Shown here: positions 1 through 11,385 of the stretch, piece by piece
Layout: the number at the start of each line of letters is the position of its first letter
Position numbering within the stretch: the stretch's first letter is position 1
Assembly: GCA_001949185.1 (NCBI GenBank)
Contig: BDGG01000003.1
Location: 3,517,158 to 3,581,157, forward strand
Reading direction: 5' to 3'
Length of the DNA: 64,000 nucleotides
Origin: Ramazzottius varieornatus
Taxonomy: Eukaryota > Tardigrada > Eutardigrada > Parachela > Ramazzottiidae
Made by a program: the position numbers and the translations under genes
The notes under the pieces: generated by a model
The model's input: only the letters and a program-made list of their open reading frames with translations
Database searches by the model: none
What the model was told of the DNA's origin: nothing

Positions 1-260
1 CAGTGGGCAGACGAATGTGACATTATGAGATGGACCATGATCTCGGCGCTCTCGGAATATCCCCGTTTTCGTGATCTCGAATATGGCCACCGCTGAAGTT
101 ACACTTACACGAAGATGTCTTATTGTAGGCGCATTCTTTTGCCTTTGGAAGATTTGCGGAGCTCAGCGCTTATAAGAAGATGGTAGGTCCCTACATACTT
201 TGCAACGAGTACTTTTATCGCCCTTCGATCCGAAACTTTCGCTGAGGTGTTGTTCTTGCA

Positions 261-1514
261 GTTGTATGGAACGCTCGGGGCTGCTGCAGTAGCAGGAGGC
301 TGTTTACTTTATGCTCTGGAAACATCCGAGGTGGAAGCCTCTGGAATCGACTTGCACGCACCCCATTTTCATTGGCCTCATTCTGGCGTGATTGATGCTT
401 TCGATCATAACAGGTACGACTGCGTGGACTCGTACCGTACGAGTACTGTCAGTATTAAACTGGTCATCGTTACTAGCTGAACCAGATCATTCATGCGTCG
501 GGGTTCTGTTTTAGCCTTCGGCGAGGATACCAAGTTTACAAGCAGGTCTGCGCGGCTTGTCACAGCCTGAAATATATCGCTTACCGTAATCTGGTCGGAG
601 TAACCCATACAGAAGAGGAAGCCAAAGCAGAAGCAGCTGCTGTGAGTGTTGCACTCCCATGACGGATGTTGACTCATTGCGAGCTTAACAAGTTATGTGG
701 ATACTCTGTAGATACAAGTCCAAGATGGGCCCGACGAGAACGGGAAGATGTTTATGCGGCCAGGGAAGCTCGCCGACTATTTCCCCAAACCGTACCCCAA
801 CGACGCAGCTGCACGAGCAGCCAATAACGGCGCCCTACCACCCGATTTGAGCTACATCACTCTTGCTCGGCACGGAAACGAGGTTTGTCGCTTGTAAGGA
901 TGTCGAGTTACGACAAGTTCGGATAGGAAAGCGTGTTCTAACTCGTTGTAGCACTACATATTTTCTCTGCTGACCGGCTATACGGAGGCCCCGGCCGGTA
1001 TCGAACTCAGAGACGGACAAGCATACAACCCGTACTTCCCTGGAGGTGCTCTCTCGATGGCCCAACAGCTCTACGACGAAGGAGTGGAATACGAAGACGG
1101 TAGTTCGCTGAAGTTCTTACGTACTACTGTGAGATCGAACCAACAGTGTTAAATAACCTCGTGATCTTCCGCAGGCACGAAAGCGACTGTCAGTCAGATG
1201 GCAAAGGATGTTTCTGAGTTTCTATCATGGGCTGCTATGCCAGAGCACGATTCGCGAAAGAGGATGGTCATCAAGGTACTGTGCATCTTCTAAAGTTCCA
1301 TGGACGAACTGTATCATCAGATGATGTTCCGTTTTGGCTTCTGCAGGCGGTTCTCTACTTTGCACTCATCTACCCGGTCGTTTACTACGCCTACAAGTTC
1401 AAATGGTCTTTGCTGAAATCGAGGAAGTCACAGTACGTCCTTCTGCCCAGACCGAGAAATCGATTCAACCCACCGACGTCAACTCCCTCTTCTTCTGCTC
1501 CTCCGTCGCATTAA
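261..1514 (+). CDS. CYC1: Cytochrome c1, heme protein of respiratory complex III (5' exon unresolved)
   Basis: Catalytic subunit of the mitochondrial cytochrome bc1 complex; it passes electrons from the Rieske protein to cytochrome c on the intermembrane-space side. Exons read 261-413, 515-641, 712-882, 952-1099, 1175-1275, 1347-1514. Visible signatures are the heme attachment motif CAACH, the family block [12 protein letters not shown], the SLLTGY stretch, a conserved SMAQQLYD carrying the expected axial methionine, PEHDSRKRM, and a C-terminal membrane anchor ([16 protein letters not shown]) followed by KWSLLKSRK. About 25 Ser/Pro-rich residues extend beyond the usual end. The exon at 261 starts in phase 0 but no upstream ATG joins it cleanly: an ATG at 115 with donor at 183 gives a plausible presequence in the wrong phase. 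The mature protein call is firm; the start is not. Confidence 0.93.
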
Positions 1515-1800
1515 AGAATACAGATTCGATCGGGGACGGAGTGTCAGTTTTTTTGTCTGTAGTGCGTTAGTTTATCGTTTATGAGAGATATGCGAGCAGA
1601 GACTTTAGTTCTTCACGCATTCTGCCTCTCGTCGGTGCGAGGTAGGCACCGTAAAAGTTGTGCTGATTTCTGGATAAGTTGTCAACTGACAATATTTATT
1701 GCTTACAGTAAACATGGACGTAAAGTTATCGAAATTCTATGTAGCAACTTGACGCGTGGTTTTCATTCAAAAATCGACAGCATTCTTCATTCCCCAGCTC
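1515..1800. other. Convergent 3' intergenic spacer
   Basis: This 286 bp spacer lies between the stop codons of CYC1 (+) and the WD40 gene (-) and should hold both 3' UTRs. I see no conserved coding sequence or repeat in it. Confidence 0.5.
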
Positions 1801-4800
1801 TTAATTCCGTCGGTTAACCATCTGGCTGAGAATGTTCTGGCGTTGGCTCTTAATTTTCGATAAGCCGGCTGCCATCTTCGAACAGAAAGCGTCCATCTTT
1901 TCCAGCTTCCCATAATCGGGGGCCAGTGATTCCAGTGGAGATACTGGAGCCTCTGTTTTTGAATCGCCGTCAGTCTTCATCGGTTGGTTCGCACCGGGCG
2001 AAATTTCTTGTTCCTGAAGCTTGAGATAGTTATTTCTGGCTCGCTCCCGTTCGGTCATCTTGTCCAATATGAACAAGGTGTCTTTGCCTTTCAAAGCGTC
2101 TTTCGCGGATATATTGATATTTCGAGCGACTGATGAGCCATTCACTGTCTTCTGGGTACTCAATCCGATGAGAGAGTCATGTTTGATCAGCTCGTGTTCG
2201 CAAAGCATAGTCTTCGGAAGGTAGTTCTTTGCAGGCAGTAACCACAGGTCATCTCGACTTGTGAAGGCAAGGTCGGCCGTATAACCGAGGAACGCTGCGG
2301 AAACAGGAGAAGCAGGAAGTTCGATGATACGGATTATCCTGTTGACGGAGTTCCAGAGGCGGATTGTTTGGTCCGCCGCCGATGTCAGGAAGAACCCAAA
2401 GGTTTTGTACGAAAGTATAATCGTCACATCGGCGGTATGCTGGGATGTCTTTGCCTGTTTGAAGTTACCTGAAAGGTAACAGTAATTTAATGAAAAAGAG
2501 TTTTTCTTAGTAGAAGCTCGGCACACAAAGGTCGTTTTTCCGAGTGGCGCACGCTTTCGGCCAATAACAGCCAAAACGTGCACCACTTCGGAAAACAGCT
2601 TTGTCAAGTTTATTTGTCTGGCATACCAGGTCCCATTTTTCATCGTACTCACTTTTCCGGAAGATATCGTACACGAGACACTGGCGCACAGAACCAGGCC
2701 CGTAAGTATCCATTCCCAGCATCACCCGACTATGAAGAGGAGCCACGAGATGGACCACGTTGCCAAAGGTGAGAGTGGATAGCGAAAATATTGAGTAACT
2801 TTTAGGGTCGGTCATCCAAATTTTCACTGTCATGTCTGAAAAAAAGTAAATACTCCAACTGAATGAATTTCTAAGGGACTGAAAGAATGGCGTTGTGACA
2901 TACCGAGTGCAGTTGTGAATATTTTCAGGAGGTCCACGTCGACTGTCATAGAGAGTAGCCGACCACTGTGACACTCCTTCCGGGTCTTGAACTGTTTAAC
3001 TTCCGGGTCGAACAGTGTCATCCATCCGAGCGAATCACAGAGAACCAAGAGATACTCTAACCTAGCGATGTGCGAACCAGCAGCAACAGACCGTCTGGAC
3101 GCCAGAGGTTCGCTCTTCTCGAAAGGTATCGATGCCATAAAGTCAACTCCGGTTTCTTCCCCTGTAAAACTACCGATCTGCTCTGATTGAGCTTCTTGTT
3201 CTTCGACGGAAGAACGAAGGACAGCCCCGGCCACAGAAGCCTTGTAAACGTATTCCCCGGAGTACACTCCATCCGTTATCTGACCAGCGTCCGAAGGACG
3301 TGAAAGCATCTGGACATGGCCACACGAACTGTCTATCAAACTAACCGATCCAGCATCATGAAGAACGGCAACCTGTGAGAAATCTATTCCTTGCTTGGGT
3401 GCTTGAAGTATCTTCTTCGCTTGGGAGCCCGAAAAGGTCACAAGCAACTGGCACAGGTTGTTTGTCTTCCAGACAATAAGGCTCTGACTGTCCTGGTGAA
3501 AGCCAAGCAGCATCTGAGTACTGTGACATGGGCTCAGGCTATCCCACGGTAGAGACAAGGAAAACCTTTGGGAATGTCGAGCGGAGGGCAAGTCAGTCAC
3601 GAACCCATGTTTGTGTTGGAAAACGATAGCGTGGCCTGGAAAAGCCGGATGTACGGCCAAATACGTGATGTCTCGGGCGTTGTCATACAGGATCTTCCGG
3701 ATGGCCACACCTTTTTGATCGATCGCTGTAACTACAGTGGAAAACTGGATTCTGATTTGTTTCAATACGTATATCGTTGCTCTATTCGGGACGCCGGCAA
3801 ATAGATTTACCAGATCGTTTCCCAAGTGGCGCACGCTCTCGACCAATAACAATGAAAACGTGCGCCGCTTGAGACTACAATCGGTGTGAAAACCATTTGC
3901 TCGCGTCCCATATAACGTGTTCCGGAAAAATCAGCGATCTGTTCTACGCTTCGGATGATGCATACCAATCCCTTGATTGTCTCCCAACAGGAAGCAATTC
4001 AAAGAGCAAATCCAAACACCAGCTGTGTAAGTGCATCGATCATCTTCCAGCTTTCCGAGCGTTTTACAGCCATAAGTGTCTACGATCTACCCTGTAAAAG
4101 CGTAACATCCATAAATACAGCGGATCATTCATAGAGAATACTAAGCGTGATATATTTCTCTTACCATGGCCGTTCTCCCGTAGCACAAGAGCAGAACCTG
4201 CAGCTGTTCCACTGGTGTGTTCAGCATCACCCAGCACTTTTGTCCAAATGGCGGGTTCCATTCGGGGAGGCGTAACATGCCGATGACATTCATGTGCTTT
4301 TCAGTCAACCGGTACCGAAATATCTGCAAACCATACTCGATTAAAAAGTCCCCATTAAAAGACGATTTCATAGCATTAAAATTTAAGCAAGCGAATTGGA
4401 CGCACGGTACCAATATAAGTTGCAAGTGGACGGTGACGATTTCTCCCGTTCTGTCACTCACGAATGCATCCATGATACTTCCCACACCCGACGGAAGGTC
4501 CTTCCTGGTTGAAAGTCTGAGTTGTTCATCCAGCACCTATAAGTTGTATTTCGGCCTCATTTTTCTATTTTGCCCCATTCTGTTTTCTTTGAATTTTTTT
4601 TCCTGCAACTTGTTTTACCAAAAGGAACGGTTGCCCAGTCTTCCACACCAAGTACTCGCCGGTATGCTGAATGAACAAAATGCGATCTACTGCTTCCGGT
4701 ACTTGATGTTGATGGCGAAACTGGAGGGTTCGGCCGTCTAAAGTAGTAAGCTTGCCACCGTCGCATATTAACATCACACTCGCGTCCTGCGGATTTTCGT

Positions 4801-4978
4801 ACAAGGAAATCGCGTTCCAGTGTTTCGGAAGATGCATTCGACGGTCAAAGTTTAAGCCATGCGTTAGCTGCCGCAGTTCCAGGTCTTCGCATATTTTGTT
4901 TGAAAGGAATTTGAGGTCCTTCACAAACTGCCGCAGGGTCCTCCATCTACGAGCAGCCTCTGATGGCAGCTCTGACAT
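1801..4978 (-). CDS. Large WD40-propeller protein, WDR97/WDR87-like
   Basis: An 830-residue protein on exons 4619-4978, 4411-4536, 4165-4323, 3966-4086, 2904-3779, 2653-2835 and 1801-2468 (transcription order, all phases agree). It shows repeated WD-type beta strands, clearest at DMTVKIWMTDP and SAADQTIRLWN, preceded by weaker blades throughout the first 500 residues. A charged tail (KMTERERARNNYLKLQEQ) follows. The blade architecture and a tract of the form LAFTSRDDLWLLPAKNYLP recall the vertebrate WDR87/WDR97 proteins, which are poorly characterised; this assignment is from memory and weak. The start is the ATG at 4978; the frame is open a little further upstream but has no earlier ATG. Two introns (2469-2652, 3780-3965) each contain a MITE-1 palindrome. 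Confidence 0.72.
2510..2637. repeat. MITE-1 palindrome, copy 1 (intronic)
   Basis: Foldback element with arms around GAGTGGCGCACG and CGTGCACCACTT and a ccaataacag loop. It lies in the last intron of the WD40 gene; the left terminus AGCTCGGC matches the GAGCTC subfamily. Confidence 0.85.
3788..3911. repeat. MITE-1 palindrome, copy 2 (intronic, 8 nt from a splice site)
   Basis: Full-length copy with termini GGGACGCCGGCAAA and TTTGCTCGCGTCCCA. Its outer end lies 8 nt from the 3' splice site of the 2904-3779 exon, so the element forms almost the whole intron edge. Confidence 0.9.
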
Positions 4979-6331
4979 TGAAACGGCAATCAAACTTGAT
5001 CGGTAATCGATGAAGACACAAGGCCTAACTCAACATGACATCTGACACCAATCACTCCGTGGCTTGAAAGTTGAGACACGAAGATGTAAGATGATGTGGT
5101 CGTGAACCAGGACCTCGATGAAAGGCGTCGAAATACCATGCTTCGTTGATATGTTAAACAACATGTCCCGTGAATGCCAGCCTGCTTTAAGACGAAACTT
5201 TAAACGACCTGTTATAGACCCGGATCTGGCGAATATCAAACAAACTTAACTTATTTATTCCTATGGAAATAATCAGCATGAGCTAAAGGCCGACTGGAAG
5301 TTTGGGAACGCTGATCAGTCGATTTTTGAGTTTTGTTTGAGATATCAAATTAGCAGAGTAGAAGGTACCAGTCACGCCCTTTTTCCACTGGAATGTTGAT
5401 GTGAAATGAAAATAAATACGGTAAATCTGACATTGAGGCGACACTGGTTGAGACGCCGGTAAACGATTTGAACGTGATCTTTTTCCCAGTGGCGCACGCT
5501 CTCAGTTAATAACAACGAGAGCGTGCGCCACTTGGAATACAGTCGTGTTCAGTTTATTTGCCGATGTCCCATTTCATTTTAGCGAACTGTGTCCGAACTG
5601 AGGCTGTGTCCGAACTGAGGCTCCCGATCACAAACGCATTTCAGAAATTTCGCACCTACGCGGACCGATCTCACAGAGTAACTAAGATGTGCCCTCGAGC
5701 TTCACACGCCTCCCAGTCTTCCCGTGTACGCTGTAAGAGGGTTCGGTTCGTTTTTCCATCCATCGAGAGCCCATACGTACCACAGCTAATCTCAGGAAAC
5801 GACTTCCATCACGTACGAACACTTAAGCCATCCAACAGCTTAATGAGCCAGCTGAAATACCCAAAGGCATGCTGAACCATCCATCACACGCGCTTCATTG
5901 TGGTTAGAATGGTTTCCAGTCAATAATCAGAGAACCGCTATGTAGTTCGCTTCTCGCAGCGATAGACATAGTCGGGAGCCAAGACCTAAGACGCTAAAGA
6001 GAGTAAACTCTTCCCGCTCGTCACGCTAGAGCGAGTACTCCGTACAGTTGGTGTACACGTCCACAATCTCGTAACTCTCGTTACGCCACTGATCACACAG
6101 AACGACCCTTTCTGCAAAGTGGTGATTATTTAAACGCCGCTCAAACTCTTCCGTAGGTGCTCGGCTTTTCTCCTCAACTTTTGCTTCGCACGAGCAATCC
6201 ATTGCTCTCATGATCTAACAAAGTCACTGCTGAATCGGGAAACCTCTGCAAAGACCTTCCTACTCGATTTCAGGAACCGAAAGCCGACGGGTTATTTTTC
6301 TGCTGCTGAGTGAACCAAGTTTCTGGGCAGA
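4979..6331. other. Divergent intergenic region
   Basis: The region lies between the start codons of the WD40 gene (-) and the DUF1295 gene (+), so it presumably contains both promoters. Apart from one MITE-1 copy I recognise no gene; the short ORFs here lack splice consistency or familiar motifs. Confidence 0.5.
5454..5571. repeat. MITE-1 palindrome, copy 3 (intergenic)
   Basis: Core arms CAGTGGCGCACGCTCTC and GAGAGCGTGCGCCACTTG flank a short loop; the right end TTTGCCGATGTCCCA belongs to the GACGTC subfamily. It is one of only two or three copies outside an intron. Confidence 0.9.
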
Positions 6332-7872
6332 ATGAAAAACAGCAGTGATGGGTTTCTAAACGACCAAAAGCCGGCTAACTTCGTGACTTGCGAGCATTGG
6401 TTGTGCTGTGAGGAATACCACATCGTTATCAGCTGCCTCTTGATCATCGGATGCCAGATCGTGGGCATGCTGGTTTCAGCAGTCCTGAAGTATGAGAAAA
6501 TCAAGCATTGTTCCGGTGGCACTACCTTCTTCCTGCTTGCCCTCGTCAACTTGCTCACTTCACAGGTAAAACATTCTTCCTTGTTCCATCTACCAATGAA
6601 AATGAAATGCCCGATATCACAGTGCGGTATTCCTCGTAGACTTTTTATCCACGGCAACTTATGGTTAGCTGTTTAGTCTGCATTTGGGCTCTGCGACTGG
6701 CAGTCTACCTGATGATTCGGTACGTGCCGGTACCTCCCTTCCGTGTTATAGGATCCCTCTTTCAGCTCCAACCAATGTCTGTTTTGTTACAGAGCATATA
6801 GCGTTGAAGCATCTCACAAAATCTCGGTGGCTTTCGCGGTCGATGCTGATCCCCGGCAGCCACCGAACACAGTCCTTCACCGAGTTGTTTTCTGGATGGT
6901 GCAAATAGTCTGGATAAGTGTTGTCAGTCTGCCAGTTATTCTGGTAAGTCTCGATTATCGTCCCTCCCAAAAATTACATGCTGAATGTGTAAAGTTCACT
7001 TAATAAGCTGTTTACCGATTGAAAGTTTCTGCTTGGTGTTTAGATTGACTGCCAGCCATTCCACCCTATGCCACAGGGTTCGTCAAAGTCAGGTCCGCTA
7101 ACTGACACGGATATAGGCGGCCTGACTTTATGGATTGTTGGTTTCCTGTGCGAGTTCTTCGCGGACCTGCAAAAATACAAGTTTAAGCAAGATAGCAACA
7201 ACGATGACCGCTTTTGCACAAAAGGTACCAATATACCGCCAAAACGATCCGTACTGCTGATCTGGGTCGGAAAAGGTTTTGACCACAATCGGTGTCTCAA
7301 GTAGCGCACGTTTCCATTGTTATTGGCTGGAAGTGTACACCACTTGGGAAAGCGATCATGGCCAGGTCATTTGCCGTCGTCCCAATCTTGCTTGTCTAAC
7401 GTGCTGTGTGGACTCAATCAGATTAAGCTTTTCGTCCTCCAGATCTCTGGACCTGGTCTCGTCATCCCAATTATTTCGGCGAAATCATCCAGTGGTGGGG
7501 GATATTTACCATCTACACGGAAACAATCCGCGAGCCCTGGATGTGGATCGGGATCATCAGTCCGCTCTTCATCACATGCCTTCTCCTCTTTCTCCAAGTA
7601 CCAGCCTTGGAACAACACAGTGACGTTCGATTTGCGTCGTAAGACAAACACTCAATCTTCTCTTCATCAAAATAATCACATTTCCGTCCCTCTCACAAAC
7701 TTCCAGCTTCTATTTCAGCATCGAGGAGTATCAAGATTACAAGCATTCCACAAGCCCCATCATTCCAATGCCGCCAGAGCTCTACGTGGGAATACCTGAT
7801 TTCCTCAAAAAGCTCTTGTTGTTCGAGCTTCCCTTCTACGACCACATCCCGGACGATGCCAGTAAGGCTTGA
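6332..7872 (+). CDS. DUF1295 / steroid-reductase-like multi-pass membrane enzyme
   Basis: A 331-residue protein on exons 6332-6565, 6640-6719, 6793-6943, 7044-7224, 7443-7638 and 7719-7872. The DUF1295 family is related to C-terminal steroid 5-alpha-reductase and isoprenylcysteine methyltransferase folds, with NAD(P)H- or SAM-linked chemistry in membranes; the substrate is not predictable. Family marks are FYPRQLMVSCL, CIWALRLAVYLMIRAY, FWMVQIVWISVVSLPVIL, the cofactor-site-like SRHPNYFGEIIQWWG, and the terminal EEYQDYKHSTSPIIPMPP. Hydrophobic segments alternate along its length. It starts at the first in-frame ATG. The fourth intron carries a MITE-1 copy. The paralogue group within the superfamily is uncertain. 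Confidence 0.88.
7263..7384. repeat. MITE-1 palindrome, copy 4 (intronic)
   Basis: Arms CAAGTAGCGCACGTTTCC and GTACACCACTTGGG with a ttattggctg loop; outer ends TGGGTCGG and TTTGCCGTCGTCCCA. It lies in the fourth intron of the DUF1295 gene. Confidence 0.87.
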
Positions 7873-8061
7873 ATTTCAAACTCAAACGTCTGGATAAAAT
7901 GTAAAATCTGGTTGCTTACAGAACCGAAGGAACCGCAAAAAACCTTGCCACGCTCTTCTCGACGCGACATGGATATGCCATTCTGATGGACCGTTGTTCC
8001 GCAAACGAATAGGAGTGTCTTCTGCACCTTGCCGGCATTCCCTTTCGAGCAATCTTCTGTA

Positions 8062-9075
8062 TCACATATGCATGTATTTGTCGATCACCACTGAGAAAAT
8101 AGCGAATACTGCCCCACCGATAATACCGGGCTTCACTCCAGCTGAAATAAAAAACCACATACCCGATCAGAAACACACCACTTACAGTATTTCCTCAATG
8201 AAGCTACTTCTCCTCCGGAAGTAAAAGAATTTGATAGACTAATCCAGTTGCTCAACTTCAACTGGATACTTACCTCGTAAACCTATCAAAAATCCAGTTG
8301 CACCTCCGGAATACGCGGAGTTCTGCCAGTCGGATTTACCTCGATACTGCAAGCAATAATATTTAGTCAAGTTAAGTACGTCGAACTAAGGCAAACAATC
8401 TTAACAACGCTTCTCAAGTTCTAATGATATAAACTCACTGATTCTACGGTGCACTCGATGGAAGAAAAGAGGGCTCCGACCATGGCAAAGTTCTTCGCGC
8501 TGGAGAGGCTCCTAGACCCCATTTCTCTGAAGACCTGTCGGACAGTCTGTGTAGCGGGATCCACACGACCTCCCATGGAGTAATATGGATCGACACTGGC
8601 TCCGAACAGACCCAGTGCTCCGCCGATGACGAAACCTGCAACCCATATGCATTACCATATAGAAACGTTACTGCCAGGAATTACGATGAAGCATGGTGTT
8701 TCGCATGTACCTCCGACAGTGCTCAAGCAAGTCTTGAAAGCGCAACTCTCGAAGAAGGATTGCATCAACTTTTCCTCCCGGCTCCTGGTGAAGGTCTGCC
8801 ATGCTCCAGGCCACTGTGCTCCAACCGTGTGCGCTCTCATTTCCTCCTTACTGGGCAGCATGCCGGACACCATGGCCGTTCTGCAAAGCGAAACCATTGG
8901 TACATCGTCAGTCATAACGCTTCGACCAACCGGAAGTCAAATCATACCTGTATACACGTCCTAGTGGAGTCACCAGGGATAAGATGTCCGAAGCCCCAAT
9001 GGGCTCCACTCGCGCTAAGGCATCCCGGTTTGACGCATCTTCCGAGGTTTCCGGTACGACGTCTCCTCCTAACAT
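8062..9075 (-). CDS. TIMM22: Mitochondrial import inner membrane translocase subunit Tim22
   Basis: The channel subunit of the TIM22 carrier translocase, which inserts multi-pass carrier proteins into the inner mitochondrial membrane. A 215-residue product on exons 8948-9075, 8711-8880, 8439-8635, 8274-8346 and 8062-8141. Diagnostic Tim17/22/23 features are [21 protein letters not shown], the GS-rich [40 protein letters not shown] and [17 protein letters not shown], giving four membrane segments in the usual order. Two cysteines (SCAFKTC and IEC) occupy family positions. It starts at the first in-frame ATG in the exon, preceded by an open but ATG-less leader. It is convergent with the DUF1295 gene, whose stop is about 190 bp away. 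Confidence 0.95.
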
Positions 9076-10188
9076 GTTTTGATAGTAAATCGAGCTTAAT
9101 GGATGATGGGTAGAGAGAAACGGAAAGATATTCTAGCGGCTCAGATGGAAACGCTCTTGTCGGTTCTTCTGTCCAGAAAGGAAACCGGATGGAGCAGCGA
9201 GATGCATTCAATCACCTTCAATATGACATCCAGGGCAGATCGCTGTATCGAGCTGACAGAAGCTGCGGGATGCGAACTGCGAATGGGATTTTTGGAAGCT
9301 AGCTGACCACATATATGACGTGACATGACATATTTTACATGACCTTCAGGACATTACAATTACATCATAATTGCATGACTGGCATTAGCTAGACTCAAAG
9401 CTGGCGTTTACGTAAAAGTAGTCGTTTAAAAACGGCGTTTGTTTAAGTAAATCAACCAATCACGTAATCAATTGAAATTTCAGGTCTGAGTACCGAAATA
9501 ATCAATCACAGTCTAACATACCAAATGACGTAGAAAAGGCTGTGACGTCAGAAACATTGACGGGAATTTTTTGAGTGGAACATTTTCGAACACGATGCCG
9601 ACATCACGGAGGCGATTAACAGGCTCCGTTTAGCTAAATGGACGATTTCAATCCGTTTAGCTAAACTGAGTGGGCGGGGTCTGTTTGGCGAGCTTGATCA
9701 ATCCCAACGTCCGTTTAGCTAAACAAACGGCCCAAATTTAGGTAAACGCCAGCTTTGAGTCTAGCTATTCACCAGCAAGATATACAGCGTATTAACGCGG
9801 CACGCCACGAAGAGTACTCTCCTTTATTCGATCTCGGACTTCCGGAGATGATACGGACATGATATGGAAAAAACCGCGCGGTCGTTCTGATTTTGCTGCG
9901 TCTAATGCAATTCAGGTTCAGAAACAAAAGCCGATATAGTTACAGAGAAAAGGATATAAACTCATCTATCTGCGGTAGATACAATATTCTTGAGGGGAAC
10001 GCATGTAAAAATCCGGACGTTCAACACGCCACATAAAAAAGTCTCAGCGGATAGAACTCTGTCACCGGAGCAAATAGTCTGTAAAGGTGTCGAAAAAAGA
10101 CTTGCGGGACATGCTATCTACGCCTTCTTGAGGCCAATGAGGTGTGATGGTGACGCGGAGTATTCAACGTCATCAGTTTTTCGCCCTG
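9076..10188. other. Intergenic region holding a foldback transposon
   Basis: Upstream of TIM22 and downstream of the J-domain gene. The only structure I can support is the inverted-repeat element at 9386-9767; the rest is AT-rich and has no recognisable coding sequence. Confidence 0.5.
9386..9767. mobile_element. MITE with 26-bp perfect terminal inverted repeats
   Basis: TIRs begin TAGCTAGACTCAAAGCTGGC and are identical over 26 bp at 9386-9411 and 9742-9767. The ends sit next to TA/TTA-like bases, compatible with a TA-type target duplication. Inside, a palindromic word GTTTAGCTAAAC-like recurs three times near the right end (about 9626, 9653 and 9711). No transposase ORF fits in the 382 bp, so it is non-autonomous. 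Confidence 0.88.
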
Positions 10189-10929
10189 TTATCTTCGGAG
10201 GTTCTCTCCTGAGTGCACTGAAGCGGAAGAAGGCAAGGCTTTGTACAGCTGCACCGACAGTCTGATGGTCTCTGAGAGAGTCGTCAGGAAGTCTCTCCGG
10301 GCGAAGGCATTGGTTAGCCGCATGGCTCCACGTGCAAACTCTTGTAGCCCGCCCTCGGGAAACTGGAGCCGAAGAGAGCGTGCTACCTCGACCAGCAGCG
10401 AACACAAAACTTCCTCGACATTATCTGAAAAACGCAAATTTGAATCGAAAAAGTCTTCCAATACAGGGGGAGTGATAAACGGGACTTACATATTTGCTCC
10501 GCGGAGGTCTCGGGAGGTTCTCCGAAAAGTCCGCTGGAAAGGCCGTCACGGAGACCAGGAAGACCGTACATGTCGTACACGGCCTTTTTATGTGGATCCG
10601 TCAGCACCGTGTGGGCAAAACTGATTTTCTTGAACTGCAGAAAACATTCAACCGTACTATCAAACGGGGACATATTACGTAATACCCGTAAAGAAGAATT
10701 ATGAACTGCGCGGCGCTCGCTTCATTTCACTTACCATCTCTCCATCTTGTTCGTTAGGGTTCTTGTCCGGATGATATTGCCGAGCGAGCTGACGATATGC
10801 CTGAAAAAATAAAAAATATGAGAAGGTTCCGATTTTTGTGTCCAGTTGTGATTATTTTACCCTTTTTATTTCCGCTTCGGTTGCTCCTTTTTGAATTCCC
10901 AGAACGTCATATAATTTGGTGTCAGGCAT
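10189..10929 (-). CDS. Short J-domain co-chaperone without zinc finger
   Basis: A 171-residue protein on exons 10861-10929, 10735-10800, 10490-10634 and 10189-10424. The first ~75 residues form a J domain (KLYDVLGIQKGATEAEIKR, then AYRQLARQYHPDKNP with the HPD tripeptide that stimulates Hsp70 ATPase, then FKKISFAHTVLTDPHKK). The region after it (GLPGLRDG) looks like type-A DnaJ proteins such as DNAJA2. No G/F region, zinc finger or C-terminal substrate domain follows; instead there is a helical tail of about 95 residues that I do not recognise. It may be a lineage-specific J protein or a truncated duplicate. The ATG at 10929 immediately precedes the canonical J-domain start. Confidence 0.82.
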
Positions 10930-11385
10930 AACGACGCTCGAAGGTGTGCACAGTACTTCTCGAAAGTCTGCGGATCTTCGGGTGATCGACGGACAAACGG
11001 AAACCCGACAATCCGAGAGAAGACAAACGGGCAACTGACACAAAGAAATTCAGGATAGGAGCGAGTACACTCAGCGCGAGAAAGAAAAGTCTAACGGTCC
11101 AGATACCGCCATGCCGCAGCAAAAAATCGAACGGCTAACATCCCTTTTCCGATCCACAAGTACTCCTGGATAACCACCTAGAGTTGAAGATGTGTAAAGG
11201 AGAAGGAAAGGTAAGAATATCATCGAAAATTCGAACTGAATAGTAAAGATCAAAGAATCCGAAAACTGAAAATTTCATTCGAAGAAGTCGGAAGCAGTTG
11301 AGTTAGCCCATTCATCGCAGATGACGCCAATGATGACTCATGTCATGTGGTCAGTAACATAACATGAACACACATGGGAGTGCAG

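Noticed and set aside
115-182. ATG-initiated candidate first exon of CYC1 (presequence-like)
   Set aside because: Its donor leaves two extra bases, while the next exon at 261 begins in phase 0, so the join breaks the frame.
4324-4410. Open frame continuing through the WD40 gene between 4411 and 4323
   Set aside because: The stretch is AT-rich, ends in TTTGCAG and starts with GTACCG, like an 87-nt intron whose length happens to be a multiple of three.
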